Below the pieces are notes generated by a model, which was not told where the DNA came from, made no database searches, and saw only the letters and a program-made list of their open reading frames with translations. Made by a program: the position numbers and the translations under genes. This document shows positions 1 to 13,620 of a stretch of DNA of 64,000 nucleotides, one piece after another (positions within the stretch are counted from its first letter, which is position 1; each line of letters starts with the position of its first letter). The DNA comes from Sclerodactyla briareus (Eukaryota; Echinodermata; Holothuroidea; Dendrochirotida; Sclerodactylidae): NCBI GenBank assembly GCA_026419785.1, contig JAODTK010005509.1:186001-250000 (forward strand), read 5' to 3'.

Positions 1-1500
1 CGGTGATCAAATTTGATACATTCCGAGGTCGAGGCCAGTCCGCGAGAATTCTTAGAGCGCCCTCTCCTGCATTCCCTCCTTTAGTGATAATACCAGGCTG
101 AAACCATCCTTCTATACTAAGTATATCGATGACCTTTTCTCTTATCTGGGAACATGGTGAGGAAAACATGAATCACTTCTTTCAACGTGCCAACAACCCG
201 AATCCCAGTATTAAGTTCTCGGTACGCGCCTGCTTGAAAGGGAATATTGTCTTGCAACACCTGACTGAACAACGCAGCTACGCATTAATGCTAATTTCGG
301 ATTCTGATTGGCTGATCACGATCACATAGTCCATTACAATTTTGTCTGCAATAACAGGCAGCAGGTTAAAGCAACTCGACAATGAAACGGTAACTTGTTT
401 TGACAGTTGCCTGAGATGAAACTACTAACCTACTAAAAGTTGTTATGACGCTTAATGGATTTTTAAAAATATACTTGAGATATGGCATCTCTCATTTCTC
501 TATTGAACGGCCACCATATGCCCACGTCCGTTATTTAGCTCAATTTCCAGTCTTGGCTGTTTATTCCCCGATAAAAGGTTCACAATAGCGCTTTATCTCT
601 TACATCAATACTGTGTGGACCTTATATAAGAACAATATGGTCAATGTCGAATTGCGCTGGGCGAATCTTCGTCGTGACTTCCTACAAACGCAGCTGTCGC
701 TTTCCCGCCTGCTGCTACCAGACGATCTTGCCACTCTAACACAATTAGGTCAATTGCAAACCAATTGCAAATAATCAACCTTCATAAATCTTTATCATTT
801 TGCTTATAATTGCAATTCATTCTCTTGCGCCAACTACAGGATAACTGCAGACTCTTCACGGAGACCCGAGCGTGGCTCCAATGCAGTGGACGAATCCGTC
901 AATTCTGGCTTCAGTAGGGAGAAGCCCTGGCTGCCTGTGGCGGAAAACTACCAGGCTATCAACGTCAAGGTGATAAACATACGCAATGACAGGGAGCAGA
1001 GTTAGGAAAATCGGAATATAAACAATAAGAGCGACTGCCATGTCACTTTAATCAAGCTTGGAAAATGATGTAGACAATAATGACAATTGTCTAACTCGGC
1101 CGGCGCACGCAACCCAGATGGAAAAGAGCCACTGAAAATATCATAATATCGGGAATAGGGCCCTTTAGTGCGTTTAGTCCCCATTGCCAATTACCTGGTG
1201 CCCGGTCCTAAGCGAATGACAGCTTAGATCTCCCTTCACACAGAACCACGACTCCACTAAGACAACTGACAATCAGGCCCAGAACGTGAGATTACGCCTA
1301 ATAGGGGCGTAGTGAGACTTTCGACAGCCTGGTTAACGCGTGGTGAGGGGGAGCAAGGTCGGCATGGTCATGGAGAATGGAAGTATATTACGCATGCACA
1401 AAATAGTAGTGCAGTACGGTTTAAACAAAACAAAAACAAAACTTTGTGGCGCGCGGTATGATTCGCAGCGGGGGAATGGAAGGAGGAGGGAAAAAGTAGT
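1..1500. other. Intergenic, no gene recognised
   Basis: All reading frames here are short and none resembles a family I know. The sequence is of mixed composition with no long repeat. I see nothing else to annotate with confidence. Confidence 0.5.
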
Positions 1501-1534
1501 AGCAGGGAAAAGGCGACAGATGTCGAGGCGGTAT

Positions 1535-1632
1535 TGTCGGCAAGGAATTGAACCACGAGTCCGTAGTGTATAGTTACGATGTATCACCTCGCACCGCGTG
1601 CTCTCAGTTGTCGTGGTGTACCTACGGCCTGA
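1535..1632 (-). repeat. Possible tRNA-like SINE relic
   Basis: On the minus strand the segment contains GGTTCAATTCC, close to the RNA polymerase III B-box consensus GGTTCGANTCC, preceded by ACTACGGACTCGT, which resembles the anticodon-arm region of tRNA-derived SINEs. A clear A box and a full cloverleaf are not visible, so a functional tRNA is unlikely. It may be a chance match. Confidence 0.2.
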
Positions 1633-1639
1633 ACAAGCG

Positions 1640-4580
1640 CCCAAGTTCGAACGTATGATGGCTGTAGGCTGGCAAAATTCCTGCTGGCAAATACACTGTT
1701 TGTATTTCACCATCCACATTTTGTCTTGTTCACATTTAATTGACCCTTACTGACATCTGTCATAACTTTGTTGAACTGGACTTGGAGTCATGCCAACACA
1801 TTAGGTTCATATTTGCTTTCAGTGCCCAGCACAAAGCAATCAACGAAATCCTCCTAGGCCTTATATTAGCTACATAGACCCAAGCGAACCCAACATGTGA
1901 AAACAACTCTCTTTTCTGGGCTCACCAACCAACAATTTAGAGCGAGATGTGTTGATGGACAAATCATTTCCCCCTGGAAAATAGGTTCAATGTCACTAGG
2001 CTGCCAGGACCTGGACTCCCAGGACAGATCGGACAGACTACCTGCAGAGGATGGAGTAATGTAAACAAACCTCTGTCATTGAGAGCTAGCTCAATAGAAG
2101 TTGGAAATTGTGATAATTAATTGGATTTAATTAGATCTAATCACACTATGCAAACATGAATGTAACTCAGCCTAGCCAGTGGCATGCTTCATCCACCCAT
2201 CAAGTTTCAACCTGGCCAAAAGGCGGGGAGGTCGGGTAGGGGAAGTGTTAACATCTAAAATGGTGTGGACGTAGGGCACAGAGATGGGAGGGAGGGAGTA
2301 GTAATGACGTATACAAGCCTAGGCATTGTCAAATGCCACGGAAATACAAGCTCGCAATTAGCAGCGCCGTGGTTGTTCCGATACTTGAGACGATTTTCTA
2401 GTTTCACTGGGACCATGGGACGGTCTTTTAGCTCGTGATGGTCGATGCGAGCGTAGTGTGATTTTGGGAGAAGAGAATTAACCTAGATGTCCTAAACTTG
2501 CTTCCATTTCCTGTTACCTTACAGTTCCAGATTGAATCTCCTTTCTCGACACTCGGGGTCTTCAAGAGTACCGCGTTGTTCAGGAGCGAAAATCGAGCTT
2601 TTCTCTCCAAAGAAATCAGGATCCTGAGACACGAAGAACAAGTGAGTTCAATGAGTACAGTGCAACGGTAGCCGCTATACCATTAGTTGTGGTTTAAGGG
2701 TATGATACCCAACCCAATTCCCAACAGTTGGAACTTTGCTTTGATATTGTCAGGTGAAAATTCTGACAGCTGGGTATCGAATTCACATTGGTTTAGCTAT
2801 TGCCAATAGCACCGGAGTATTACAATAGCCTCCGGTGCTTTCGCCAATAGCACCATCCAGAGGGTGACCAGGTAACAACCCGCACCTACAACGAATCAAG
2901 AACTTCATCTTCGAGACTGTTTTTTTTTTCTTCTTTAAAACAACATTACCTTTCCACAATTGCAAGTATGGGTTTTAGATCAGAAATTAAATGAAAAGGA
3001 AAGGTCCTATAAAAACAACATGGTGTTCGGTGCTCATTTCATGGGGCCGATGATTGAATGTTTTGCAACACGTATTTACGTTGGAAGCTGAATCGTATAT
3101 GACTCAGGAATCTTTTCTACCGGTATATTGGAGCGTGTACTATCCTTGGAACGTCAAAACACAGTATACATCATGTGTCGATTGTTGAGAATGGGAATAG
3201 TCTCAGTTTTATTTCGAGTGGTTGGACTGTACGTCCGCGGAACAAGAGCTTCACTCGAATGGCCTCTCTTAGGTAAGGGCGAACTTGACCTTGTGGACCC
3301 TTATCTATGCTCTCTCGCTCATCTTTCGCGTATATATAGTGTTTAAATATTAAGTGCCGACTTACCAGACGTGAACAACCTTGTAAGTAATGTGCCAATA
3401 GTGATCCATACTAAATTTGGTTGTGATTGTTATGGTAGGCCTGCGAATTGACAATTTCACACGTTTTAAGCACTCTCGTAACGCTTTTAGTATTTGGAAC
3501 TATAGCCAAAATTCGTGCAATTAATATCTGGTTTTAACAGGAATAATAATGCAACTAAGCCCAATCAATCATCTCTATCACAAAGTTGATCAGCTGCATA
3601 CTCACGCACTGACGCACCAGTTTTTGCTATCAAAGAGAATTTTTAAATGGCACAGATAAAGACCACGAAGTAAGCATTGGACAGTGTCCGGCGCGCGGCG
3701 GAACCGGAGGGAGGGGGGAGGGAACTGGGGGTTGGGGCTCATCCAGCCATGACAAGTTGAGCAGAAAAAAAATGTGTCATGAGAAGCCCCCTCCCAATTA
3801 TTTACCAAGGCCCCAAAACGTGCATCTGCCCATCTTTCAAAGCATACATGTCGATCTTGTCCGATTCACACGTATACTGCATATATGGGGTTTAATAATT
3901 TTAGTAAATGCACTGGGGGGACCCTCGGCCCGTCCTCTGGCTATCGATACTTGTCACCCCCAACGCCTTCCGCGCCTCTGGGGTGGACCTGTATCGACCT
4001 ATCTTGTTTAGCCAGACTGGTACACATCCTTTTACATACAATCATGATTACAGACGGAGAATGAATAGGCCTATGACTCAGTCGTAGTAGGTCTATCACA
4101 TATAAGATTTTTGGCGGAATGTACAGATAACGGTAAATTAGTGTACGCCCCCTCCGCGTCACGAGTTGTTTTTTTTTTTTTCTGGCGACATCACGACTTA
4201 GATAGGGGACACCCCCCACACATTAGCCCCCAATAATTTTGGCTGTAACACTCCTCGTAATAAGAAGATAGAAGCACAGCAGGAAAACGGTATCATGTTC
4301 ACAGTGGGCGTAGCAGGGGGGGGGGGAAGACCCCCAGTTTTTTTACCAAATATTGCAGCAGGGTGTTAGGTGACATAACCGTACTTATTGTCCAATATGG
4401 AGGGTGAGGCCATATATGATGGCGCACTTCCCTCGCGGTTCCGACCTCACCCCCCCACCTTCCATGACAACTCTCGCGCGCACGCGACTGCCATGTTCTG
4501 TATCATTTACAGAAGATTACAGAATTGAGGCTGTCTGGTTATGTTTTGCCCGGAAAATCGCTCTCCTGGACTCTGAGGCA
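1640..4580. other. Intergenic, no gene recognised
   Basis: Short frames only, none recognised. The region holds several homopolymer runs (T runs near 2920 and 4170, a G run near 4318) and one small hairpin listed separately. I see no exon with credible splice sites. Confidence 0.5.
2808..2839. repeat. Short perfect hairpin
   Basis: AGCACCGGAG at 2808-2817 is matched by its exact reverse complement CTCCGGTGCT at 2830-2839, with a 12-base loop. The words CCAATAGCACC flank it again at about 2804 and 2843, so the hairpin arose within a short direct repeat. No function is evident. Confidence 0.5.
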
Positions 4581-4624
4581 AATAGATATATTAGATATAT
4601 ATATATATAATATATATATATGAT

Positions 4625-4681
<57 letters not shown>

Positions 4682-4724
4682 TAGGTTTGTAGATATATAT
4701 ATAGATAGATTATATAGATATAGT
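4581..4724. repeat. (AT)n microsatellite with GATA interruptions
   Basis: About 140 bases of nearly pure alternating A and T, interrupted by a few GATA units toward the right end. Confidence 0.9.
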
Positions 4725-7700
4725 TAACCACCACCAATTGGAATAATCTTACAAGCTGATGATAAAAAGTGGACTAACGAAATAACAACACTGACGCAGG
4801 ATCAACAAGCCCACAAGGGTCACTTGTACCAGCACCCGTTATTCGATCACATATATATACAAATGAGAGTCCGAGATACAGATCTTGCCTATTCCTGCCG
4901 CCTTTTGTAACTAATTATCTAAACTGTTGCCAGAGAGGAATTAAACAAAGTAATAATGACCCGGGGAGTGCAGTGGCGTACCCAGCGATTTGTCTTGGGA
5001 GGATGTGAGGGAGGGGGATAGGGGGCCCTTATTGATGACCATTATCCTTCACCTAGTGTTCGATACGAGAAAGTTTGGCTACCGGCTACTTCGATACAGT
5101 TAGGCCTATGTTGACGATGATGATACATGGGGTGTCAGAAGGTAACGCCAATGACATCTAGGGTCAATTTTATTTGTAATTTTTATTTATATTTGTTTAT
5201 TTATGTGTTATTAGTTTTGTCAAAGTGCTTTTCCTGCAGGTTAGGATTGGATGAGATGATCAGTGATAATTGGGCGTATCATATGAACAAAGGTGAGCTA
5301 CTGGACAAAGGTAATTCAGGGATCAGCTTTGCAGTCATTTTGTAGAAGAAGAAACACGAAATATGTTCTTCTCCTACAGATCAAATCAGATATCCTTCAT
5401 AAATATAGGGGCATGAACTAGTGCGTACACTGCCAGGGTGTTCAAGTATTTTGTTCAAAGGTCATTTAGGCATCATTTTTCCCCCTAGATGGTCAGTTGA
5501 GGGTCAAATAGCTGAAGTGCTTCACCTGAAGATTCAAATGGAGTATAGGGGTCGATGTCACAAGGGTGTATAACGCGGGTGTTCAGAAATTTGGGGTGCT
5601 AACTAGGAGATCATTTTGGCTATTTGGTCATGAAGGTAGGGACTTGGTCAGTATCGGCCATTCGTTGACTGATGAGGCATATAAAGAGCCGCTCAGCAGT
5701 TAAGTCAAATGTTCAGTAGGTCATTCTCGGTTGATTAGTTTTAAAGGCAAGACTGCCCCGTACACAGGTTAGATATCAATATCATCAAATGTTAGTAGGT
5801 ATTTAATAAAAAATGGCACATACGGTGCATCGCCGCATTTGGGAATTCGATGTCAGAGGTCATACAAGGGTCACTGGGAAAAAAAAGTTAAGCACATTTC
5901 TACACACTGATAGGTGAGCTACGGCGTCCATTGTTACTTCTGTGTAAATACAGTAATTAATGTCGTCCCACCCTCTCTAAGAAACTTGGATGCGAACAGA
6001 AGTAGTGTTTAATCGTTTTGACTTAAGGATTGCATTATCATGTCGAGTGCTGTGTCATGCTACGGACCTCTCGCCATAGGTCACCGCCTACACGCTCTCA
6101 GAGGACCACAGACGACCCCAATTTCTAGGATCATCAATTTCGAGATCCGAGTTTCTGGAGAGTTGATATAGGACAACCAAAATGAGGGCGTCCCACTCCA
6201 GGAACGTGCGTGTGGAGACCCACTCTGAGAAGGATGGAGGACAGAGTCGAACTCAACAAGGCTTGGGCTCGTGGGGGAGAGGGACTAATCATCGAAGTAG
6301 AGTAGTATTGTAATAGTGAACATGAACATTTTCATGTAAAGGGTAATGAAAGAATGAATGAAGACCGGTGATTTTATTGTGATGTTAGGCGACGTCGTGT
6401 CTATGTATAGCAACACTGAATGTAACTTAGTACAAATTCTCTTTCGGGTTAAAGTGAATGTTAAAGTGTGAAATCCACAAATATGTATTTAATATTGCCA
6501 TTCATTTTTAATGCTTTTGTCCTATTATTATATACACAGAGGTCAATAGACCCAGGTAAGATAATGAGAGTAAATATTTTACCGTTCATGTAAATGTTAT
6601 TCGACTCGTCGTCTCGTTTCTTCTTTGTAAAAGAACTGAGTGTAACTTTATAAAATTTCCTTCAGGTTGAAGTGATTATTACTGCTCTAATAGAAATGTA
6701 CACCTATCATGCCTAATGCAAAACATGGACTACCGTAATTGGCATTTTGTTGAAATGGTCTCGAACTCGAATTGCCTCGAACTGAAATAGATTAAGAATA
6801 TTTTCATCCTGAATACAACCCTTCTCCTATACGAGATAAACTTATAGTAGGTTGGTGTATTGCCATAGCGATATATAATGTGAGATTTTTATACGGCCTA
6901 GATGATCTAATACTATTCTGTTAAAGTTAGAGGAGTGCACTTCCGTTTTTGACAGTGGCATGAGCAGTGTGCAGAGAACCCAAGTTCTTCTGACAATCTT
7001 CTGCGAAAACTACATACCCCTCAGTGATGTTCTCAAGTCTGTTTCCTCCTCCACACTTATCACCACAACATAACTAGAAAACATGGATGAAGTGGTTTGG
7101 TTCTCGAAGCGTAGTGACGGTTTAAAATAGAAAAAAGTAAGTCGTCATGATAGAGCTTTTTTGCTGGGGGGAATCTCATCTCTATACCCCGAGTTTGGTT
7201 GATGTGAGAAGAGCACACTTACAACCTGCAAATACCAGATAACCCCCCTCCCCTCCTCCCAGGCCCATCTCACGTCGCCCTTGCCGCTCTCCGCACCCCC
7301 TCCGCAAAACGCCTATTCTCCAGTACTCGCCGATTCGAGGGAGACAATTACCTTTTCCTTTTAAGAATGTACTTGAGTTGGGCCCTCGGCACCAGCCATG
7401 ACAACGCTCATGATCATACAAGGCGTTCGTCTCTTTCTTATTAAGAGTTTTAAAACCAGACTATTAGAAATTTAGGCGTCAACTCCATCTACCGAAACGT
7501 AAGAAATAATTGGCAATTGAAATGAGACCTTATCCCTACTTTATACCGGTAATGACCGCGGGGGTCATTGGTCATTGGACAAAGGTTGTGTCCCTTCCTG
7601 GTTGATTTCGATACAATACATAATATATAGTCTCCTCTACATGTGTGCATGGATATGTGAAGGTGTTAGATGTTTAATAACTGTCTGAGTACTACTCAAT

Positions 7701-8290
7701 TGCTGTAGCGTATAAGTGTTGAAGAAGAAAAATAAATGCGTGGTATTACAAGTTCTAACTTTTACTTTACTTGTGGTGTTAATTTTGTTTTTTGTTCGCC
7801 AGCGAAACTAACATTGCCTAGATCGGGCTGGACATTTTTGCGAATAACATTTTGAGGCGCAGTGTTTAGAGAGCTAGACCGTTACGTCAGTGCCTATATG
7901 CACAGGGCCTTAATGTTAGTCGTTTACTTACACGGCTGAAGGGGGCTCATCCTACGCTTTTGCATGCAGTCGAATTCTCCCGTCGTTTAGCAATTTCTTT
8001 TGCATAGCAAAACATATTATGTAATTACTCACCTCTGTGCCGATCGAAAGAAGAACATGGTACCGAACATATATGAAAAGTTCGATCCATAGGCTGCCAT
8101 CCTGACTTGATATAGGGTTAGCACTTGCTTAAGACATATTGGACGTCAGTAGGTATATTTCGCTATTGCGACGAGGCATTTTGCGCGTACTTTTCGGATC
8201 GTAATAGGCGAGTTCAACTACTATACCTACTTCATTCAGCATGAGATAGTAGGGGCCTCCTAAATTCATGACGTCTCGGTTGGAGATTTC
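4725..8290. other. Intergenic with faint degenerate repeats
   Basis: No gene recognised. From about 5430 to 5900 the words GGTCA and AGGTCA recur as an old degenerate repeat. A pair of diverged blocks near 6410-6465 and 6632-6685, sharing TGTAACTT and GGTTNAAGTGA, suggests an old duplication with a step of about 220 bases. The remainder is featureless. Confidence 0.45.
4971..5040 (+). mobile_element. Possible DNA-transposon end
   Basis: CAGTGGCGTACCCAGC at about 4971 resembles the terminal CAGTGGCG(T) of many small hAT-like or related elements, followed by a G-rich stretch as in other such ends in this window. No matching right end or target-site duplication was found. Confidence 0.25.
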
Positions 8291-8329
8291 TTCCCATTTG
8301 TATACCACGTCGGCGTTCCTCCGCAGAAC

Positions 8330-8580
8330 GCTTCAGATTTCGATTCTCTACGGGGGCGCACCGCCTAACCAGTTGCCTGTGGTAACTGTTGATGGGTCTG
8401 GCGGCTTCTACTATGATAGTCAGGCTCTGAACAAGCAGTTTGAGTCTGTTTTTGCACGAGAAAACACTTCCAAGTTTGCAGATGTCGGTGCTAGTTTATT
8501 CCCTTCGCTGCAGAGATTGCTTTCAACACGGATGGTATTCAGTGCGCTGGCCAAGTGGGGGGGGGGGGTATGGCAGGAAG
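8330..8580 (+). mobile_element. LINE fragment (linker before reverse transcriptase)
   Basis: The plus-strand frame reads GGFYYDSQALNKQFESVF, then ARENTSKFADVG and FPSLQRL. This is the conserved stretch between the endonuclease and reverse transcriptase of CR1/L2/Jockey-type LINEs, where proteins read like D..ALN.QFSSVF..EN. Homology fades after about 8570, where a G run occurs. There is no endonuclease upstream and no reverse-transcriptase catalytic core downstream, so this is a short relic. A family name would need a library search. Confidence 0.7.
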
Positions 8581-9571
8581 GCACCACCCCCTCCCCGAAA
8601 ACCTTGTGCCCCCGTATTGATGGATTCATCAATCCATATAACAGTGCAGTCCAGGTATATAACAAGAGACCGTATTATGAAACCATTGATTTTCTCATCT
8701 AATCAACGAAATAGAAACGGTATAAACTCTACCATCAAGTTATTTGCGTAATATGAATCTGTTCCACGACAGCATATTGCAACAGGATTTAAATAAAGCT
8801 GAAGACAGATGTTTGGCAGTTGAAGTTCAACTCCGCATAAGTGTTACTCTATACTACTACTTTTGTCGTCCTAGAAACGCCTTTACTTCTACTTACAAAC
8901 TAGGCATGGATATTGCACAAACTGTTAGCAGTCAGAGATATCTTTGCATTAAATCAGTAATAAACTGTATTGAGGAAATTAGTGAAAACATATATCCGCT
9001 AAAGCAAGTCGAACACTTGGGTTTATAGGAGCGGTCCTCAGTCGGCAAAGTATATTACCATAAAACAAATGCAGCTCTCTATGTGGTTATGCAGCGGGTG
9101 TCAGTGGCAGATGTCGGTAAAACCTTGTAGGTTGATTCACAGAAAGTTAGCAACAGTTAGCTGATAATATCAGAAAAGTGTCATCCTAACGTAACTTCTG
9201 AATCCTAGGATTAAGCCGCAGTGCTTTGAAGTCGAGTGTCGTGACACTAGTTATGCAGGAGTGCTCTCGTGTAACCAACCACCCTGATTCTTTGGTTTAC
9301 ATGCGACAACAATAAATCAGGCGGGGAAATAGGTCACGTAAATATGGCTGTTTTATATTGTTACCCGTAGGCCTCCTTTTTCTGACCAGGTAGCGAGTCA
9401 TAGAAAAGGACGTATGTTCTGAAACAGACATGCGATACTTACCCGCCTGTGATTCCCAAGTCCTTTAGGTGAGATCTAGGGCCTTTTTTTTCCACTAGCG
9501 CCAGCAGGGGGAGGGGGGGGGGTAATGAATCTGTCATGGATCTTGGGTCCAATGGTATAATTAGTCTTGAT
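8581..9571. other. Intergenic, no gene recognised
   Basis: A frame of 94 codons at 8744-9028 on the plus strand has no recognisable domain. A long G run lies near 9503-9522. Nothing else stands out. Confidence 0.45.
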
Positions 9572-11399
9572 GACAGACGCCTCAGGTCACCAATCACTCA
9601 GCCGAGAGACAAAAGCCTTCACATTGCGCAATCATTGTCATTGAGAAAGAAGCCGACCAACCACAAAGCTTTAGATATGTCACTAGATTCAGTGTCATGA
9701 TCGCTTCATTGGCTATGCCATTAACAAACAAAAAAGCGCTGATGGACACAGGACACTCTCCCACGCCTCCCAATAGCCGACTAATACTATATGATTGATG
9801 CATCTCCAAGGAGCGAAAAGACATAGATGCCATACCTTGCATAAATAAACGTCTAGCTGTAAAGGGTTTCCGAGCATTATTCATTCCTGCACTAATAGGA
9901 GTACATGTCTGGAAGACACCTTCTGCATACACATCGTCCACCTCCTCCAAGGAAACGATAGGCCTTACGCTAACTCTCCCCCGACTCCCTACGGTACCAG
10001 CGTACCAGCGCCACCCATGTGACAGTCCCATGTTGGGCTTTCCCCGATTCACTAGGTCGACAAAACTACGTGGACAGGTCTTCCGACCGGGAGGCTCGCT
10101 TTTTGCTCAGAGGCGCGGTTTACAATCACGAATTCAGGTAGGCTTACAACCGTTTCCCGCCTTCCGGATACCCTTACACACCAGTCCTATCTGAAAACAT
10201 TTTGCTAATCCATCATCTGATGCACACAACTACTTTCAGGACACCAAATCACTGGGAGAGTTGGTGCCCACAAAGCAGGAACGACCGGAATGTTCGTCAT
10301 ATCTTCATTTCTGCTATTGTTGAGTGTCTCCAACAAAAATTGGGATTTGCTCATACGATTCCGTGACGTATGTGTCAGTCATCAGTAGCCACACGGGCGT
10401 TGATGTTGGTGGGAGCACCCTGAAATAGATCCGCGGAACATGGCTCCATATTAGTCTACTCATGAATATTTACCAGAAGAGTTCAAAACTTTCTAACTTT
10501 CCTCCAACACCGAACTGAGAATTTATCGAAAAATGATGCATTTGAAGCCTAAAATTGACCGAAGCCACTGTTTTCGGCTGATGCGCCGGCGTATTGCGGG
10601 CTTGTTTTGGTATCGCCGCAGACGTTCAGAAAAATCTGAATCTGTCACTGGTCAAATCAAAGAAGAATATCCATCTAAGTATGGCAAAACTTTTTTGGGA
10701 TGTTGTCTAAACATTCCAAATCAGACATATAGGTAATTTTCCAGCAGACCTGCCGTTTCCCTATTGAGTGAAAAGAGAGAATTCCGATTGCACAATCAAC
10801 GTTGACGTCGCCTTCGCCCACTAGTTACCCCGCCCATATTCAGCTCGACAGCGAGCATAACGAATTCGCACAGGCGTTGTTTTAGGCACTCACCGATGGT
10901 TAAAGGGCATCCTGCACATATGTGAATGAAGCTGATACGAGGTGAACAAAGTTCAACGCCTGTTTTTCAACAGGCTACGTGGAGGGAGGAATGATTGAGT
11001 GCGTGGGATGGGTAAACATTGTGGGGTGTGGTTTCCCAAGCATGCTTCATTTCTATCGAACCCTCACCCCTTGCTCTTGATATCGTAGAGCATTGTAAGT
11101 CTGAAAACTATTTGGCCGACCATCTGGATATATTACGTGTCTTCAATTCTCGCAATTATTAAATCGATTGCATGGCGTCAAAAAAAGGACATGTTTTCGA
11201 AGCACTCTCTTTTAGTCCAAGTACGAATAAATATAACAAAAGAACTAGGTGAAAATGTAGTGGAAAATGGAGGATAGCTTGCAATATATTCCGTGATTCC
11301 CATGACTGAGTGGCTTGAATAAATTAATTATGTGATCTCGGAACCTGTCTATAGACGAATTATCATCATAATGGGTTCCTCTATGGCTGAATATAACGT

Positions 11400-11800
11400 T
11401 TGGTTGGGCAAATAAACATGTTATTGCGACCATTTTGGACGCCAATCTTGAATTTAATTGTCACGTGATTTCACTAGCACCCCCACATTTAATTGAGTGA
11501 AATTGTTGGCCCCTCCAAAACATACCAATAGACACCAAGTAATCATTCATATTTTTTGTTGATAAACTGCGTTGGGGCGGCCATTTTGGACTCCATCTTG
11601 GATTAATGTCAAGTTATTTCACTAGACCCCCATACCTTTAGCTTTAAGAAAATTGTTTGACCTTCAAAGAAATACCAAAGACAAACCAAAAGGAACTTTG
11701 TTATTGAGAACAATATGTTGGTCGTGCCATTTTTGGACGCCATCTTGGATTATTCAGGACGCTCAAGGTGACACACTGTCACCCAGCATATCTGAAAGAC
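11400..11800. repeat. Tandem repeat with GGCCATTTTGGA motif, copy A
   Basis: Three diverged units of about 150 bases, each opening with a variant of GGCCATTTTGGACGCCATC and continuing with TCACTAGACCCCC and a stretch like AATTGTTTGACC. Starts lie near 11425, 11579 and 11733. The counterpart in copy B is at 16840-17200. Confidence 0.75.
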
Positions 11801-12059
11801 ACCCAGAAAGATATACAAAATTTCAGGGGGGGGGGGGGGGTGAGGTTAGTAGAAAATCCCCTTTATCTGCCGGACTATAGGTCTCTTCTATCCCACATTC
11901 TCAGTGATTAAATCCCCAGGTATCCCGATCTTGTGTAAGGTTTATTGCTTCCTGGCTTCCTCGACTGTTAATGTTTGATGTTCCTGAAATTTTTTTTGCG
12001 ACAATATCTTTCACACGCGAAGGTAGTCACAGTTCTCCCACCTGGCTTAGTAGTATGTC

Positions 12060-12620
12060 TCAACTTCTCTTAGAGCAATCTTTACTGGAGGCTGTTATTT
12101 CCGTCGGCCAACTAAAGCAGTGTATGATGGATCTCAATATTGAAACATTCTATCAGAGCATCATTCAAAGCATTCTCACTTTTGTCTATTCTGTTTTTGG
12201 GGTAAGTAAATGCCAGAAACAGAGAGTAGCTTCTAGAACGAATTCTTAGCTCTGCTTGAACAGCTCCACGGCCTAGATCTTCTTCCACAATTGACTCTAT
12301 CAGAGGAAGTTTGCTAAAGAAGGTAATACATATGACGTGCTATGTCCACCCACCCCTTTCATACCCTCACACAGCACAACAGATCTGGCTTTAGAATGCG
12401 GGTTCCAATCATCACCCAAACGAGCCGTTTCCTCCGCAATTCATTTCTTCCGGAAGCTAATCCACTTGATAATTTCCACGCTACTCGTTGTTTATGTGTT
12501 TCTGTTTGTTCCAGACTTTCTCGATACTATGTATGTATATTCCGTATATTGTTTTATAATGTTCCGTACTGTCGGCAGAAATCCATTTTCCTTTCTTTTT
12601 TTTTTCCTTAAAAATTGCCA
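12060..12620 (+). mobile_element. LINE 3' end (CR1/L2-like), copy A
   Basis: Plus-strand frames read MMDLNIETFYQSIIQSIL at about 12127 and, further on, SHPFHTLTQHNRSG, FRMRVPI and FRNSFLPEA around 12345-12460. The first is the FYQSVIESVLTF block of the LINE reverse-transcriptase C terminus; the second is the usual ending, where conserved proteins read like G.R.R.P...T.R...SF.P.AI. AATAAA occurs at 12620, just before the CTAT tail. Frame slips separate the blocks. It is a dead 3' fragment. Confidence 0.75.
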
Positions 12621-12621
12621 A

Positions 12622-12736
12622 TAAATTACTATCTACTAATCTATCTATCATCTTCTATCTCTCTATCTATCTATCATCTACTATCTAGCTAGCTATCTAT
12701 CTATCATTCTATCTATCTCTGCTATCTATCTATCCT
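12622..12736 (+). repeat. (CTAT)n tail of LINE, copy A
   Basis: An imperfect CTAT/ATCT tract of about 110 bases begins directly after the LINE 3' end and its AATAAA. Some non-LTR elements end in a short tandem repeat instead of poly(A); this arrangement fits that pattern. The same junction is present in copy B. Confidence 0.8.
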
Positions 12737-12879
12737 CTCGGGATCTTGCACGTGACCGAACAGCGCAATTGTTAAACGTCCTGGTATCTGCGGGCAAATA
12801 CGCCATATGTGTAGGATCGAGTTGAAGTGCTTAAGAATTAGTGATTAAGAAACATTTTTTTTATCTCTAAACATGCACT

Positions 12880-13620
12880 TCCCCCCCATACTTCACTGAA
12901 CTTCTCTCCTCTTGCTGCTCAAATATTTCACCATCTACGGTATGTGCTGTTCTACTCTACCGGGGACAAATTGAGCAGAATTTCTCCTGGACACGGACTG
13001 ACACGTGGATTACATTTTCGTGCGTTAAATTTGTTTGATCAGCACGGTCTGTGTTACGCTTTCGAGGACCTTTTTCGGTAGCCCTCCTGCAACTTGCGAA
13101 ACCGTCGCGACTGCCATTTTGCACACCGCGTCAGCTCAGCATGCTTACCGATCCCGAACCAGCCGGCATCCAACGCTAAACGACCTTTTCTTTCATTTAG
13201 CTATGTTCGTCCTGCCATTTCTTATTCCTTTCTTCTTTCTGCCCGTTTTTCTCTTGCCTCAAGGCTACGGTTTCATGAAGGGTGGTCTCTGCCCAGTGAT
13301 CGATCGCATGTTCCATAATTCAAGTTCCCTTTTCACGGTAGTCGCAGGTCTTCATAGCGACTCCTCGGCTGGTTGGTGGTTCTATGGACTTCCTCGTTAG
13401 TGATGTGGTCTTTGTAAGTAATGCCAAGAGGTTCTCTGAGGCATCTCATTTGCACACTGCCCGGATAGTCCTCTGTAGCTCAGCATTTAGAGTCCATGAT
13501 TCACCAGCATACAGGAAGATCGAATGACCATACATGCAATCAGACGTATACCTGTTTCGAGGGATACGTTTTGTCACTCCAGTCCCCGGGTGGCAGATCA
13601 TCATTAGAATCAGCCCTATA
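12880..13620 (-). mobile_element. RTE-like LINE 3' fragment, copy A
   Basis: On the minus strand frames read ESWTLNAELQR near 13500, then CLREPLGITYKDHITNEEV at about 13385-13445, then SRYEDLR. This is the hallmark C-terminal block of the endonuclease-reverse transcriptase family common in invertebrate genomes, where proteins read CESWTL...R..LGISYKDHITNEEV. The open stretches on the plus strand here are shadows of it. Several frame slips make it a relic. Confidence 0.75.

Noticed and set aside
9594-10052. 152-codon minus-strand frame as a possible gene
   Set aside because: It is not kept open in the second copy of the duplication and has no recognised domain or splice context.
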